A DNA stretch of 64,000 bases from Diorhabda sublineata (Eukaryota; Arthropoda; Insecta; Coleoptera; Chrysomelidae): positions 8,137,805 through 8,201,804 of the forward strand of contig NC_079484.1 in assembly GCF_026230105.1 (NCBI RefSeq), in the 5' to 3' direction. Below are positions 11,101 through 22,184 of the stretch, piece after piece. Both the position numbers and the translations under genes were made by a program. Within the stretch, counting starts at the first letter, position 1. The number at the start of each line of letters is the position of its first letter. The notes beneath the pieces are model-generated. The model made no database searches. It was not told the origin of the DNA and saw nothing but the letters and a program-made list of their open reading frames with translations.

Positions 11101-14100
11101 TAAAAAATATGAAAAGAAATTAAAAAAAATAAAGGGGATGCTGCTAGGGGTGACGGGGTGGCTTTTCCACTAAGTTTAAATAAGCCATAATGCTTGCCCC
11201 TTCCAACATAAATTGACGTGTTTTTGGTTTTTGTCTAAATACCAGTATTACAAAAGTTATTAAAGGTGGATACTTTTATCTGAAAAGCACTGTATAAGAA
11301 ATCTTTATATTTCTTTTTGATAGCTTGGAATGCTGAATCATGTTCAATACTTACTGTAAGGTAAAGGAGGGGCTTGTACGACATGCGAAGTTTGAGTAAC
11401 TCTCGTTTCTGGAATGACAGTATGAATTTGTGAGACGTGAGAAACTGGTCCAGCTGATAAATGAGAAACTACCGAAGCTGTAGGAACGTTTGTTATTTTG
11501 GTAACAGCGGAATGTTTAGCTTCTACAATTGGCGATGCCGTAACACTAGATATTTCAACAACAGGAGAGACATTTGATACTACAGGAGTGGGAGCAGCTA
11601 TTTTAGTTTCTACAGCTGGTACTAATACGTGTGTTTGTACTTGTGGGTTTTTTCTTACTACAGCATTAAAACCATGGATATCATCAGCTGTATAATCAAC
11701 AATCCGGCGGGTGCCGTCAGGTTCGTTCAGTGAATATTGACCTGGAAAATAAGATCATCATATAATTGTTAAATTATGAGTGGAAATGACATTTTAGGGT
11801 TCTAGTAAATGAAGCGTGACAAAAGTATTCAGTTTTTTTTATTTGTTAACAGTTTCTATATACCAATTTGAGAAGACAACTAATGTACGTTAAAACGGTG
11901 GCCGTGGGGAAAACAATCGACTCTCTTGTATGTACCAGAGTTAGCTTTTTTGGTTTCCTTCGTTAGTAAGAGTAGTTTTGTATTGTTTTATGATGTTAAG
12001 AGGACTCCATAATTACTTTTTAGAGGACTCCATAGTTACTTTTTAGATCTCTTTCAGTGGAACTGATACAGCTGAAGCTTAGTATTTTTGCAGTTTTGCA
12101 GCATGTAAGTTTCCACTCGATTTAGAACACTTGGTTTTTCTAAACATCAATTTCCACTAGTGCGTTCAAGTTTTCAAATATGAGCGAATACTTCTTGAGT
12201 TTGTAAAGTGAGAACCCAGTGGCAGCTGAAAGATACAACGACAAACACAAATCTTGGGCTTGCTTTCAGACTATATTGTCGAAAAAAAAACTAACAAAGC
12301 CACATTTCCAGGAAGAAATTTCGCACTTCTTTAAGTAGTAACTCTTTAAAAAAAACATTTAGCACAAAAATGGGAATAATAAGGTCTTGAATCCAACAAA
12401 TAACCGCACAAACCATACAGAAACTCACAGCCAAAGTATTTGTTTACTCCTCGGCAACTATTGTTCAAACGAAATCAGCTGATTTTGACAATCCTTTAGA
12501 TTGCTTTATGCAATAATTAACGGCAGCATTATAATTTTTTATATTAATTTATTATTCTATATATTTTTGTCGTTGTTGTCGTGTTTTGATAGTTGAAATT
12601 TTAGGCAGTCGGCTCATCTACATATCTGGAATTAGAGTGTTCTCAATTATGATTCGGTTCTAAATAAATAACTCATCAGCATTTTGAATAGTCTTATTAA
12701 ACATATGTCTTTTTTGCCGTTTAGTATTAGCAATTATATTCAAATAGCTAGTTTCCTTTAATAATCTGTTATCTCTACAAAATTAACCACGCATGCTGAA
12801 GGTCCTTTATTTTCCCTTCAAGTCAATTCAAAAGCAGCATTGTGAAAAAACTTTGTTTTTAACTTTTTTCAACGAATTTTTCTGCTCATTGCTGCATTTT
12901 GAGCAGCTATTCAGATGTAAACTCTATATCAGAGAAAAGATTGAATTTGCAAATGTACTTATCGAAAAAATATTCTTGCATCTGCTTTTCAGGGGAATTT
13001 CATGAAATTTTCAGAACAATTTTGAGCTCTTAAGTAGAAAATGAGTTCCAGATCTTCGGCATCAATAATTTTCCACATAGAAATTTGTAAATTGACTTCA
13101 TTTACTCGTCATGCTTTTCTTAGTATGCGCAGATGATAACTGCAGAATTTTCTGCTGAAAATGTTCTCTATTTTCTTAATTGAAAGTAGTATTTTGGTTA
13201 CGCCGGGCAATAGAGGTTTTGCTACAGAAAATACAACTTTGACACACCTTTTAAGTTTTAAGGGTTCCACTTAGGTACCCTTGCATTTGAAGGACTATAT
13301 CAATCAAAAGTTTTGCTGCTATTCATTGGAGAAAGAAATGAAACACCGTCAAATATTATTGTTCTTAAATTGATCAAATTTAAACACAACCTAGTGGGTT
13401 AAAATTAATCCGGAATATTTAGCAAAATTCTCTCGTCTACCATTATGACAATGTCCTAAATATTCATGGGATCGAAATATTTCCGGAAATAATTCAACCC
13501 TTAGCCGTATTACTAGTTATTACATATTTTTTCGTGAATGTTTCATCATTTGTTCAGAATTTAATTCAATTTTGCCGTTAATAACAAAATTATATTACAG
13601 TCGAAAGTTTGTAAATTAAGTTTCCATTCACAAAAAATAGTTTTGCTCTTTTTCAGAAATGTAATTTGACGTACTGTGCATTATAACGACTTTAGCTCGT
13701 TCTGTAGCGTAATCAAAATGCAAATAGTTTGTGAATCGTCAATAAAATTCGCATAAAAATGATGAAATTGACAAAAAAATAACTACAACACTCGTTAGAA
13801 ATCTATTACCGTTTTAATTAACAAACTTAAATTCTTGTCAACCCATAAAGTCTTATGAATATTTAAATAACGTTTTGGTTTTAATCTATTTATTACACTT
13901 CTGATTGCTACACTTTGACACGTCATTTATTTATTGGTATTACTTCCTAGTAATATTTCTTTGTAAATTAATTTTCCTTTTACCATAATTGATGTTCATC
14001 ATTAGCTGAAGGTTAATTCACATTTTTAGGTCATTCAATGAATCATTCAATTTCCAAATTCTAGATTATTTGTAGATCAAGCTCACAGCACGAAAAAAAG

Positions 14101-17100
14101 TTATTCTTAATAACAGCTTTCCACATTGAAGCACAAAGGCGCAGGGAAGTTTAATTAGGAAGTTGATTTCCCACTGGTCCACGCTTTCTTTACCACGTTT
14201 AGTGGATTTTTGGTCCTCGTCAAAAAGCCATCGAACGCGCAAAAACTGTATAGACACAACATTTATGTACAAGTCACTTTCGAGCACTGTTGTTTTCCTC
14301 GTTTGTTTTGTTTATTCCAAAATATGTTTAGAACAAATTCAAATGAGACTAGTTTTGTGTAACGAGACTTCAAAGAATACTAAAATTATTGGAAACATTG
14401 TTCTATTAGGATGAATACCAACATCTTCGTTTCCTCCATTTTTATCAAATTTGTTTTTTACTCATAAACATACATAACACTGCGAATGTGGAACCAAATA
14501 AAGTTTTGCATGATGCTAAACCTAGATAGTTGTAATCTGATAAGTTTTTCAGTTATTCTAGGTACTTGAAAACATGTGATTATGGTCATAATTTTGCATT
14601 TAGAAAATAATAGTTATTTATGCAACAAATGAGTAAAGTAATACACTGCAAAACAGTAATATGAAAAGTAAAATTGTGAGCTTTATTAATCTGGTACTTG
14701 AATTGGCAACAATTAACGAGTTTAAAAAAATAACATCGTCTATAGTTGTATTAGTACTTATTGGATTGTTGGTAGGATCGTAGGATCGATTTACAATGTT
14801 GTTTGCCGTCGAACTAGTTGTTTTTGTAGGATTCATTTTGTTTTTTATTGAGTCGTCTACGTAACCCTCCGCAACTCTGTTGGATTTTCACCCACCGTGT
14901 TTCTTTAGTTAAATTATATCACCACCGGAATCCACTAATAGAGACGCCGAAGATCGTCAAAATGTATGCCCAATGTAGTTTTTTGGATTAGTTAATTCAA
15001 ATATGTTGCGATAAGCGAGGAAATTTTTGAAAAGGTATTGAAATCTACAACTTGGGTTTTGCATTTTCCATATATATACTTACTGTGAAAAGAAATGATC
15101 TGTTTTGACATTTGTGGGCCGTTGGTTTTCATTTTTATAAACGTTTATCAAGTTTAATTTATAAATATCAGTAAATCGACGTTGAACATGAGTTTTTGTA
15201 TCAGGTACTGTGATAATTGAAACATTTTCGGTATTATTAATATCATTACACCGAATATTAAAGCAACAAATAATATCTAGGCTTACATTGAAATTTTTTG
15301 CTGTCATACTTATGCATGAGATAATGATCTTGTGGAGCTTGCAACAGAAACTTACTAATTTCTTCACGGGCAAATATTTTAGATTTTTTGGGTTTATATG
15401 CAATGAGTATTTACTGATGTCTACGTCGTTATTTACCATTAGGGTGCCTTTCAGTTGAATAAGTCGACCAAAGTGTTGAAGACTTCCTCATTTTGGATTT
15501 AGTTTCAAAGTAAGCTAGCAATGAAGCTGTTTATGGCTTTTTTACCACGCCACTCCATAAAAGAATTTTATTCCTTCAAATACTTTCCCTGGATTTCTCA
15601 GGGAGAAAATTCATATTTGCTGCAGTTTTGCCAATTCAACATCTTCTAGTGTGCAGTTTAAACTTTCTTCACTATTACTCTCCATCACTAATACTAATAC
15701 TGCACCCTTTTTAATTACACAAAACGGATTTTCTTGAACTCTTATCAAGAAATAAAAGTGTGACATATTATCGAGAAACGAATTGACATGAAAAAGTAAG
15801 CGTTCACAGCCCAATATTTTGATAAAATAATTTCATAATTGCGTTAAAAAATTACATATTACGGCACTTTTTTAACGCAAAAGCATGAAAAAATGAACCG
15901 TCACGGTACTGTTTTCACGCTTTTGACCGCTTCTGAAATAACATTCTTCATAAATGCAAATGAATGAAAAAAAAAACGTGAAAATTAAAACGGACGTAGA
16001 AAAAAGTATTTTATATATTATAAAAAGAGTTAAAAAGAATATTTATTTGACATTTTGAATCAATATTTAAATAATAAACTGTTAACTCATTTGTTAATAA
16101 AAAATTGATATAAGCTTCAAGTTCCTCATCTCAACCTTTTATTATATTTTTAATAACATGTTATTCTGATCGACTACCATGGTAATTCACCTCAAATGTT
16201 GGACGTTGTGTTTGTATCAAAGAAAATAATTAAACAGTCTTAAATCTGGAATCTTAACTAGCCAAAGAGGGTTTCATTACTAATTTTCCATTAAATACAT
16301 CTCACAAATATTGTGTTTCTGCAAAATATATTTCCAACCATCTAATTCACCCTTAAGAACGCAATTTAAGAACATGTTTTCATGTGCTGGAGATTTGTAA
16401 AGTATAGTTTTTTTATGTTATTACAAAAATAAATTGTTGGTTGAGGAGTGGAGATGAAAAAGTACCTATATCTTCCATTTAAAAGATCAAAATGATTCAT
16501 TACATTCTTTCTGTATGAAAAAACGAAAATAGTTTATCGACAGCGAACTTTTTCGTTTAATATATTCAAGCTTCTGCTATATTTCTAATAATTGTCAAAA
16601 TTTGACACAAATCTGACAGATACTAGTTTTATTATTCATATAAAGAAAACGGTTCTTGTTGTTGAAGTTAATTAAATATTCGGAAAATAATTTGAGAAAC
16701 CAGAGAAAAGTTATGTAAATATTTATATCACAAGATTATTTTGTGGCGGCTTAAAAAATTGGAAAGTTAATAGTCTTTTATTCTATATTTCTACTGTAGA
16801 ATATGTTTTTTTTTATTAAAAAGTGACTTTTCCGTTGAATCGGCCTCGTATTGAAAAAATCGGGAAAGAAATGAGGCAAAACTGGGAATCAGTCGATGGT
16901 ACATGAAACGTTTATAATAACCTTTTTTTAACTAGGAACGATACAGTCATTTACATATGTCCCAATGAATGAGTCGATTTATGAACTAATTTCTTGAAAG
17001 ATCTCAACAAACCTCATTGATCAACAACCCCATTTTCCCACTATTGCTTTAAATAATTTTCTCTATAAGTATAACACATGATTTTTAATATATAGATAGA

Positions 17101-19585
17101 TAGTTAAAAAAATATTTGTTTCCGCCCTAGTTTACCTTTGATCACTGAATACGGTAACTCGGTTATGGAAACACGGTCAGGTAGTGTGATCGTGAGTTTT
17201 GCCGTCGTACTTTCCATTTGTTTTATATCATTTCCACTAACAGAAATTCCAATTCAAGAGAAAAGTCTAATTTACAATCGTTCATTAACATTTAATCCAC
17301 TTTAAAAGAAAAGACGTCTATCATCATACCTCTGCATGAATCATAATATTTCAATCAACAACTTGTAATACTGCGGTTTCAGGGAAACACCTCTCGCATA
17401 CCTTACCAACAGAAGTCAGCTTGTGAAGGTTAATACAACGATGTCCCAAAGCCCCAAAGCTCAGTACTAGGTCCAATTTTGTTTCTTCTGTTTATAAACG
17501 ACATCGCCTATGTAGACATCAGTGGTAAAATATGTTTATTTGCAGATGACACTATTTTCTTTTGGGGTAACCATGATCTCACGGCACTTCATAGGACCAT
17601 ATCTAGTGTAGTAATCATCTTTAAATCAAGGTGCGATTTTAATCATCTCTGTCTCAACTTTCAAAAACTATCGTATAAAGATACATTGCCGCCTTTTTTA
17701 TTAAATAACACCACCATTCACGTCGTTGAATCTATAAAACTCTTAGAGCTAGTTGTGGACAATTCTTTGAAATACAAGTTACATATTGCCGCGTTATTTC
17801 GAAAATAACGTTCCTTCTGCTTTGCGCTGAGATCAGTTTCCCACAAACAGAGCTCATTCACCTGGGGTACGTAGGGTGTGACTAAATTTGAGCAAATCTT
17901 AAGAGAGCTATGAGATATTTACTCGGACTAAACTGCACAGTTCAGTGCAGGGCCTTCTTTAAAAGATTGAAAATTCTGACTCATCATTACTTCTTCATGG
18001 AACCGTTTACCTAATCGTAAGCACGCTTTTCCAATTTCAGAAAGATAGTTGCACGGCTATCCACTTAGGAACATGGAGCACGGCCTTTACTTACCTACTC
18101 GACGTTCAGAATTAGTTAAGGGCTCAATATTTTACAATGCAAAAAATGCACAATCATTTGCTAATTGAAATCACATCGATATCATCTTTTCCCGCATTCC
18201 GCAATAATTTTAGGGCAGATTTAATGGAAAGTAGCTTCTAATCAATAAACGACTTCTATGCTAATAATAATATTTAATTTTGGGCATGCCGCATACTGGC
18301 TTAATTTTTGCTATGGATTCATATAGGACAGATACTAATTAGTACCTATTACTATACTACTAGATAAAATTCTTTCATATATGACTAAAAATAGCTTTTA
18401 TTGGGATAATTGGCTTTTCTATGCGCCTTCCTAATGAGATTCGATCTACCAACCATAGGATTGTAAGCCGCGTTTAGGAACCAATGAATAAACGAAGCTA
18501 TTCCTCGTTTGATTCGAACGAAAATTTGCCATGAAATTTGTAACTTAATTATAAATACTATTATAGAATAACATGAATGCAAAATAGTTTGTTTCATATG
18601 AAAGTTAAGTAAATAAATTGAATCGTGTACTATCAGAAACGAAAAAGTATACGAAGTGTGCTCATTAAAAGTTAGTGAGAATTTAATTAGGAAATTCTAT
18701 CGATACTGACCGTACAAACGAATAACTACTCAATGAAGTGTGATACAAATTTAAAAATAATAATCGGAAGCCTTGATTTAGAATTGTGAATAGTTATTGC
18801 TCATTGAAAACTTGTTCAATACAACGCCGAAGTCCCGGAGTATATCGATATTTGAATGAATTAATTTACCTTTCACAACCCCTCCAATTTTTGTTTCAAC
18901 TTGACTTTTGCTATCACCTGTGTAAGGATCATCAACACTATATCCAAAAGTGTATTGATGATCGTTGTCTACTACGGCTTGTCCTGCTGGAATGAGAACT
19001 CCAGCGTTAACTACTGCCAAGAAAGCAACAAATACGATAACCTGAAAAAACAACACTTCAATCAGTATTAGAAAATATTTTCACGTAGACTAACTACTTT
19101 ATTGTCCTTTATATGACTATTTTTAAAAATATGTTTCAGGTTAATGCTTGATTAGCTCTTTCTTTTTATCGAAGAATCATATTTCACAGTCTTTTAATAT
19201 AACTAAATTGAGATTCCCAAATGCTTTGAATGATACAATAATATCAATTATTTACTATGACGCTTTCTCCAATAATAATAGAGGAAAATCAATTTCTGCT
19301 CTTTGTTTTTGACGTTCATCATAAAATTTATTGGAGACGTTCCAACTACAGTGAAATAATATTAAAGCTTCATGAATCATTTTGCGGAAATATTTTCAAT
19401 CTAATGTTATTTAATAAAAGCAATCTTGGGTATTTAATAAAATCTAACGTGATATAAACGATAAATCTAAAAACAATTTTTCATATTTTTCACATTTTTT
19501 AACATAAAAAAATAAATGATAGAAAAAACTAAATTATCGTACATATGTTGAAAAGAATTCAAATAGTACTTACTTGGGTTGACAT
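8032..19585 (-). CDS. Cuticle gene 1: RR-2 CPR protein, four exons
   Basis: Secreted structural protein of insect cuticle that binds chitin through an extended Rebers-Riddiford (RR-2) domain. The coding exons are 19,585-19,574, 19,041-18,870, 11,741-11,355 and 8,150-8,032. All introns are GT-AG, with phases 0, 1 and 1, giving 229 aa. Residues 1-17 are a signal peptide (MSTQ, hydrophobic VIVFVAFLAVV, likely cleavage after NA). The RR-2 domain is about residues 33-91: TGDSKSQVE, then KGQYS and PDGTRRIVDYTAD, ending HGFNAVV. A Val/Thr/Ser/Pro-rich linker follows, then a Tyr-rich tail in exon 4 (YTTPVRRYTYS, ending YSFYQ). The domain is split after codon 61 by a 7,128-bp intron that holds a Crypton-like pseudogene and a LINE relic. 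Intron 3 (3,204 bp) holds a mariner-type transposon. A TATA box lies upstream and AATAAA downstream. The single reading frame across all junctions makes the model convincing; transcription is not shown. Confidence 0.92.
9302..9695. repeat. Left terminal inverted repeat, transposon copy 1
   Basis: About 394 bp, near-perfect reverse complement of 10,899-11,292. Its inner edge ends just before a short non-repeated leader preceding the transposase start. Confidence 0.92.
9818..10892 (+). pseudogene. DD-D transposase pseudogene, transposon copy 1
   Basis: Relative to the intact copy at 57,935-59,014, codon 15 (Tyr, TAC) is TAA at 9,860-9,862, and 5 bp are missing near 10,380, shifting the frame in the catalytic core between the first and second Asp. 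Two open stretches remain, about 9,956-10,420 and 10,350-10,892. The residues FSDEC, QQDGAP and PLDFF are still readable across the two frames. It cannot give a full transposase, though ends with intact repeats could in principle be mobilised by another copy. Confidence 0.93.
10899..11292. repeat. Right terminal inverted repeat, transposon copy 1
   Basis: Starts AATAAATAGCACAG, 7 nt after the transposase stop codon, so the repeat itself supplies the likely AATAAA polyadenylation hexamer. It ends GCACTG followed by TA. Confidence 0.92.
11355..11741 (-). CDS. Cuticle gene 1, exon 3
   Basis: The exon begins after TTTTCCAG with the second half of the RR-2 domain (GQYS through AVVRKNP) and continues into a Val/Thr/Ser/Pro-rich linker. 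The donor is GTAAGT, leaving one base of the next codon. Read-through would stop three codons later, which supports splicing here. It is 387 nt long. Confidence 0.9.
11742..14617. other. Part of intron 2 of cuticle gene 1, no motif seen
   Basis: AT-rich intron DNA. The open frame at 12,793-13,005 has no family signature. A short direct duplication (AGGACTCCATA-TTACTTTTTAGA) is present near 12,000-12,047. Confidence 0.5.
14618..15685 (-). pseudogene. Tyrosine recombinase pseudogene, Crypton-like
   Basis: Nearly full-length relic of a DNA-cutting tyrosine recombinase of the type carried by insect Crypton elements. Blocks on the minus strand in order: MESNSEESLNCTLEDVELA (acidic N-terminus), LLAYFETKS and STLWSTYS (core-binding domain), NNDVDISKYS, EEISKFLLQAP in another frame, IITVPDTKTHVQRRFT, then TNPKNYIGHTF-stop-RSS, LLVDSGGDII, KKHGG-stop and AEGYVDDSIKNK. 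The last block holds the GH-x-x-R box and the nucleophile Tyr (in AEGYVDD). The box Arg codon is now TGA, a neighbouring Trp is TGA, and at least two frame changes occur, so it is dead. A hydrophilic Asn/Thr/Ser tail follows, ending at 14,618. It lies within intron 2 of cuticle gene 1, on the same strand. No element termini are visible; Cryptons lack terminal inverted repeats. A DIRS-type source is the alternative. Confidence 0.85.
15838..15882. repeat. Hairpin: 13-bp inverted repeat
   Basis: TTGCGTTAAAAAA and TTTTTTAACGCAA are separated by about 16-18 nt. It lies about 155 bp upstream of the recombinase pseudogene start. A looser inverted pair (AAAGCATGAAAA / TTTTCACGCTTT) follows directly. 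Confidence 0.7.
15960..17394. other. Part of intron 2 of cuticle gene 1, no motif seen
   Basis: AT-rich intron sequence without recognised coding or repeat structure. Confidence 0.5.
17395..18270 (+). mobile_element. LINE relic: reverse transcriptase and C-terminal part
   Basis: Non-LTR retrotransposon fragment antisense to cuticle gene 1, inside its intron 2. Blocks: AYLTNRSQLVKVN, then after a small frame change PQSSVLGPILFLLFINDI and CLFADDTIFF, which contains the catalytic FADD box of reverse transcriptase. Farther on come NLNFQKL-type thumb sequence (seen as CLNFQKLS), then RYLLGLNCTVQCRAFFKRLK and ILTHHYF, typical of the C-terminal region of Jockey/CR1-like LINEs. Several stops and shifts show it is inactive. 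The 5' half is missing, as expected for 5'-truncated insertion. Confidence 0.85.
18870..19041 (-). CDS. Cuticle gene 1, exon 2
   Basis: The exon follows polypyrimidine-AG (TTTTTTCAG) in phase 0 and encodes the rest of the signal peptide, a short spacer and the first half of the RR-2 domain up to VVK plus one base of Gly. The donor is GTAAAT. It is 172 nt long. Confidence 0.92.
19574..19585 (-). CDS. Cuticle gene 1, exon 1 coding part (MSTQ)
   Basis: Twelve coding nucleotides, ATG plus three codons, followed by GTAAGT. The tiny first coding exon matches the other two cuticle genes here. A TATA box lies about 60 nt upstream of the ATG. Confidence 0.87.
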
Positions 19586-19643
19586 TTTGGATGGTACAGT
19601 GGAAGATCTGCACAGAGTGGTCCAGGATGATCTTGAATCAATG

Positions 19644-19651
19644 TTTATATA
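19644..19651 (-). promoter_or_regulatory. TATA box of cuticle gene 1
   Basis: TATATAAA on the minus strand, 59-66 nt upstream of the ATG. It predicts a start site near 19,620 and a 5' UTR of about 35 nt. I see no clear initiator at that distance, unlike genes 2 and 3. Confidence 0.7.
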
Positions 19652-19699
19652 GGTCGGCATGGTACCGCGAGCCAAAGATATCTTTGATTCTTAGTATTT

Positions 19700-20384
19700 T
19701 GATTGTGGGGGCAGCTGGAGTAGATCGAATAGTGAGTAAGGTAACTTTTGGTATACAGTGGGTTGAATTTAAAATGAATACTTCGTACTGTTTCCGTTAA
19801 TTTAATTCATTACTTCAATGTATTATTTATTTTTTTACCGATGACCGAATTCAAATTTTTTTTCTCTACAATTGAAATCAGTTTCTAATTTGATTCATGC
19901 CGATTAAGAAATAAAAATATGATACATTGCGATTAATAGTATGAAAATGTATTAAAAAATCTTTCAATAAAACAAACATAGAAATATTTATTTTATGCTA
20001 AAATGAAGAGAAAGTAGTTAAAAAATTTTATAGAAAAAATAACTAACATTAAATTTACCCCAACTAGTTATATCGGTTTTGGGTGCAGTTTTCAATTCTT
20101 ATTTTATTATATATATTAATAGATTATGATTTCCTAATACTTGTCTATACAAATACAAGGTACCTTTTGATTCCTAGACCTTTTTTATAAATTTTTCACC
20201 ATAACCCAAATTTTTGTGGGAGTAGCTAATCTTGAAAGCTACAACTAGAAAGGGTCGTTCATTTCTGTATAACTTGCAAAAATTAACTAACGACGAACAT
20301 TTCTTGTATTATCTAAAAAATAAGTCTTATTTTTGCATCGATTTATAACTGTAAAGCTGAGAAACCTGATTCCACCATTTGAGA
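19700..20384. other. Upstream region of cuticle gene 1
   Basis: AT-rich, with no further promoter motif that I can defend and no coding motif. Confidence 0.45.
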
Positions 20385-20450
20385 AAGACAAAGACTGTTT
20401 CGTCAGTCGAAAAGTGATTGCGACAGTTTTTTGGGATAGTCATGATAAGG
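20385..20450 (+). mobile_element. Mariner relic, very short
   Basis: KTKTVSSVEK followed, after a one-base shift, by VIATVFWDSHD. The TVFWD string is a hallmark of the beta-strand before the second catalytic region of mariner transposases. About 22 codons remain. Confidence 0.55.
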
Positions 20451-20459
20451 AAGAGGGTT

Positions 20460-21380
20460 TTCTTTGAGCTTCGTCCATTTTTACAAACCTAAATTCGTTG
20501 TATCCCTCAGCAAACGAAAAATTGTGGCGAATCAGATATTTATTTCAATTTATTTTATTCATTACTTTTGCTGCAAGCAAATAATAACTATTTATGTCTC
20601 AAAATAAAAACGAAAATTAATTTGAACTAAAATATGATACAAAGTTTTCTGTAAAATGTACTACTTTGTGAATGAATTGAATGAAAGAGCATGTGGACTT
20701 CTGTTGTCTAATAATTACTTTTTTAAATTTCACCAAAACTCCTGTTTGCTGTGAACTTATCATCTTAGATGACGCTGAATCATTTCAGTTACAAATAATG
20801 TACCTTATATTTCTGTTGATATTGAAAACGATGAAATACTGTCGAGTACATACTAAGATGATGTTCCTCACTCGAATTTTCTCAGGTGGTATAGAATGAA
20901 AAAAGTTGGAGAAAACTTCATTACATTCATCAATTTCGCATACCCCGAAAAGAAAACGAAAGCAACAAACTATTTAACATTGTGGAGTAAATCTCTATGA
21001 TAAAATTGAGTTTTTTGATTGAAAATGTAGCTAATCAAAGTAAATATTTCGAAGTGAGAGAAAAAAAATGAAGATTATAGACTGAAAGAATCAAAAACCC
21101 TTACATTTGGACTAGTTCCTACGTTTTAAAATAAAGCATCAAATATAAAATGATAAAATTATTCTGATAATATAAGTTATTGTTCAAATTTTTAATTACT
21201 AAAATTTCTGTATTCCATATTGACCATTTCAATAAATCCGTTACATTAAATCATTCTCTTATTATTCATTGAAGATGTTGTCTGAAATAATCAAATTCTT
21301 AATGCATTGCATACCTTGTTAATATAAATACGAGAAACTTCACTTCTTGATTGTCAACTTTTCGAAATTGATGAAAGAAG
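20460..21380. other. AT-rich stretch, nothing recognised
   Basis: The open frame at 20,681-20,899 has no motif. No repeats noted. Confidence 0.45.
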
Positions 21381-21383
21381 ATA

Positions 21384-21785
21384 GTACGTAGGATGGAAGT
21401 CTACAACAAAAGTTGAACAATTGATCAATGTATGATTCAAAAAATTTCAATACTGGAATAATTATCCTGATTTCAAACTACAGCGAAACATACATTTCAT
21501 TTTATGTGCCGACCACTAATGGTGATGACATTGACTACTTAGCTAGTACTGAATCTACTAAATGAAGTACTGAACCTCACAATAATGAAACTATCAGAGT
21601 TCTGATTTTTTGCTGACACAGTCATGAAATAAAAAAGCACGTAGGATGGAATAACAACAACATCAATTAATTATTAATATGTTTAATGCTGCAAGAATTA
21701 TCTTGACTGCAAACTACAGTGAAACATCCACTTCATTTTACGTGCTGATTTTATTGGCAACCAAGGTAGTTCGAAATCTACGAAA
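21384..21785. repeat. Degenerate tandem duplication, about 265-bp period
   Basis: Copy 1 (about 21,384-21,520) and copy 2 (about 21,637-21,760) share in order GTACGTAGGATGGAA or CACGTAGGATGGAAT, then CAA-TGATCAAT-like sequence, then AATTATC-TGA-T-CAAACTACAG-GAAACAT and CATTTTA-GTGC-GA. Divergence is considerable, so the duplication is old. No coding sense was found. Confidence 0.6.
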
Positions 21786-22184
21786 TTGCCAGATATTAAT
21801 ATAAAATTTTCTCTATAATTTATAACAAAACCTTAGAATGGAAACCATATTATGTGATATTTTAGCATATCACATCGTATACAGTTGAATATAATAATTT
21901 AATCACTGTAGCCAAAGTGTTTTGAATATCTCACGATTTTGTAAAACACTGTTGTTCCGCCTGTGCCCGAACAAAATAAGCTTCTATTGTATTGTCCTCT
22001 GATTTGACGCTTTTCTGAAAATGTTGATTATATCGGGAAAGTTGTTTTCGATGTGGGTGTAGCGTGTGCTAACAGTGATTTAATACCAATGATAAATCCA
22101 TTTTCCGAACGCTGATTAAAGCTCTTTAGTGAAAAAATAAACGTAAGCCTGAAAAACTTATTCGGCTTATAGTTGTAGGTTATA

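Larger units (their letters stand above)
9302..11292 (+). mobile_element. Mariner/IS630-type transposon, copy 1 (inactive), in intron 3 of cuticle gene 1
   Basis: This 1,991-bp element starts CAGTGCTTTTCAGATAAAAG, ends with its reverse complement, and is flanked by TA at 9,300-9,301 and 11,293-11,294, the target duplication of the Tc1/mariner superfamily. The terminal inverted repeats are about 394 bp each, unusually long for mariner. The transposase pseudogene between them reads on the plus strand, opposite to the host gene. It is nearly identical throughout to the copy at 57,521-59,530, so the insertion is comparatively young. Confidence 0.95.

Noticed and set aside
15080..15439. 119-codon ORF on the minus strand taken as a separate gene
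   Set aside because: It is the middle of the frame-shifted tyrosine recombinase pseudogene; its neighbours in other frames continue the same family.
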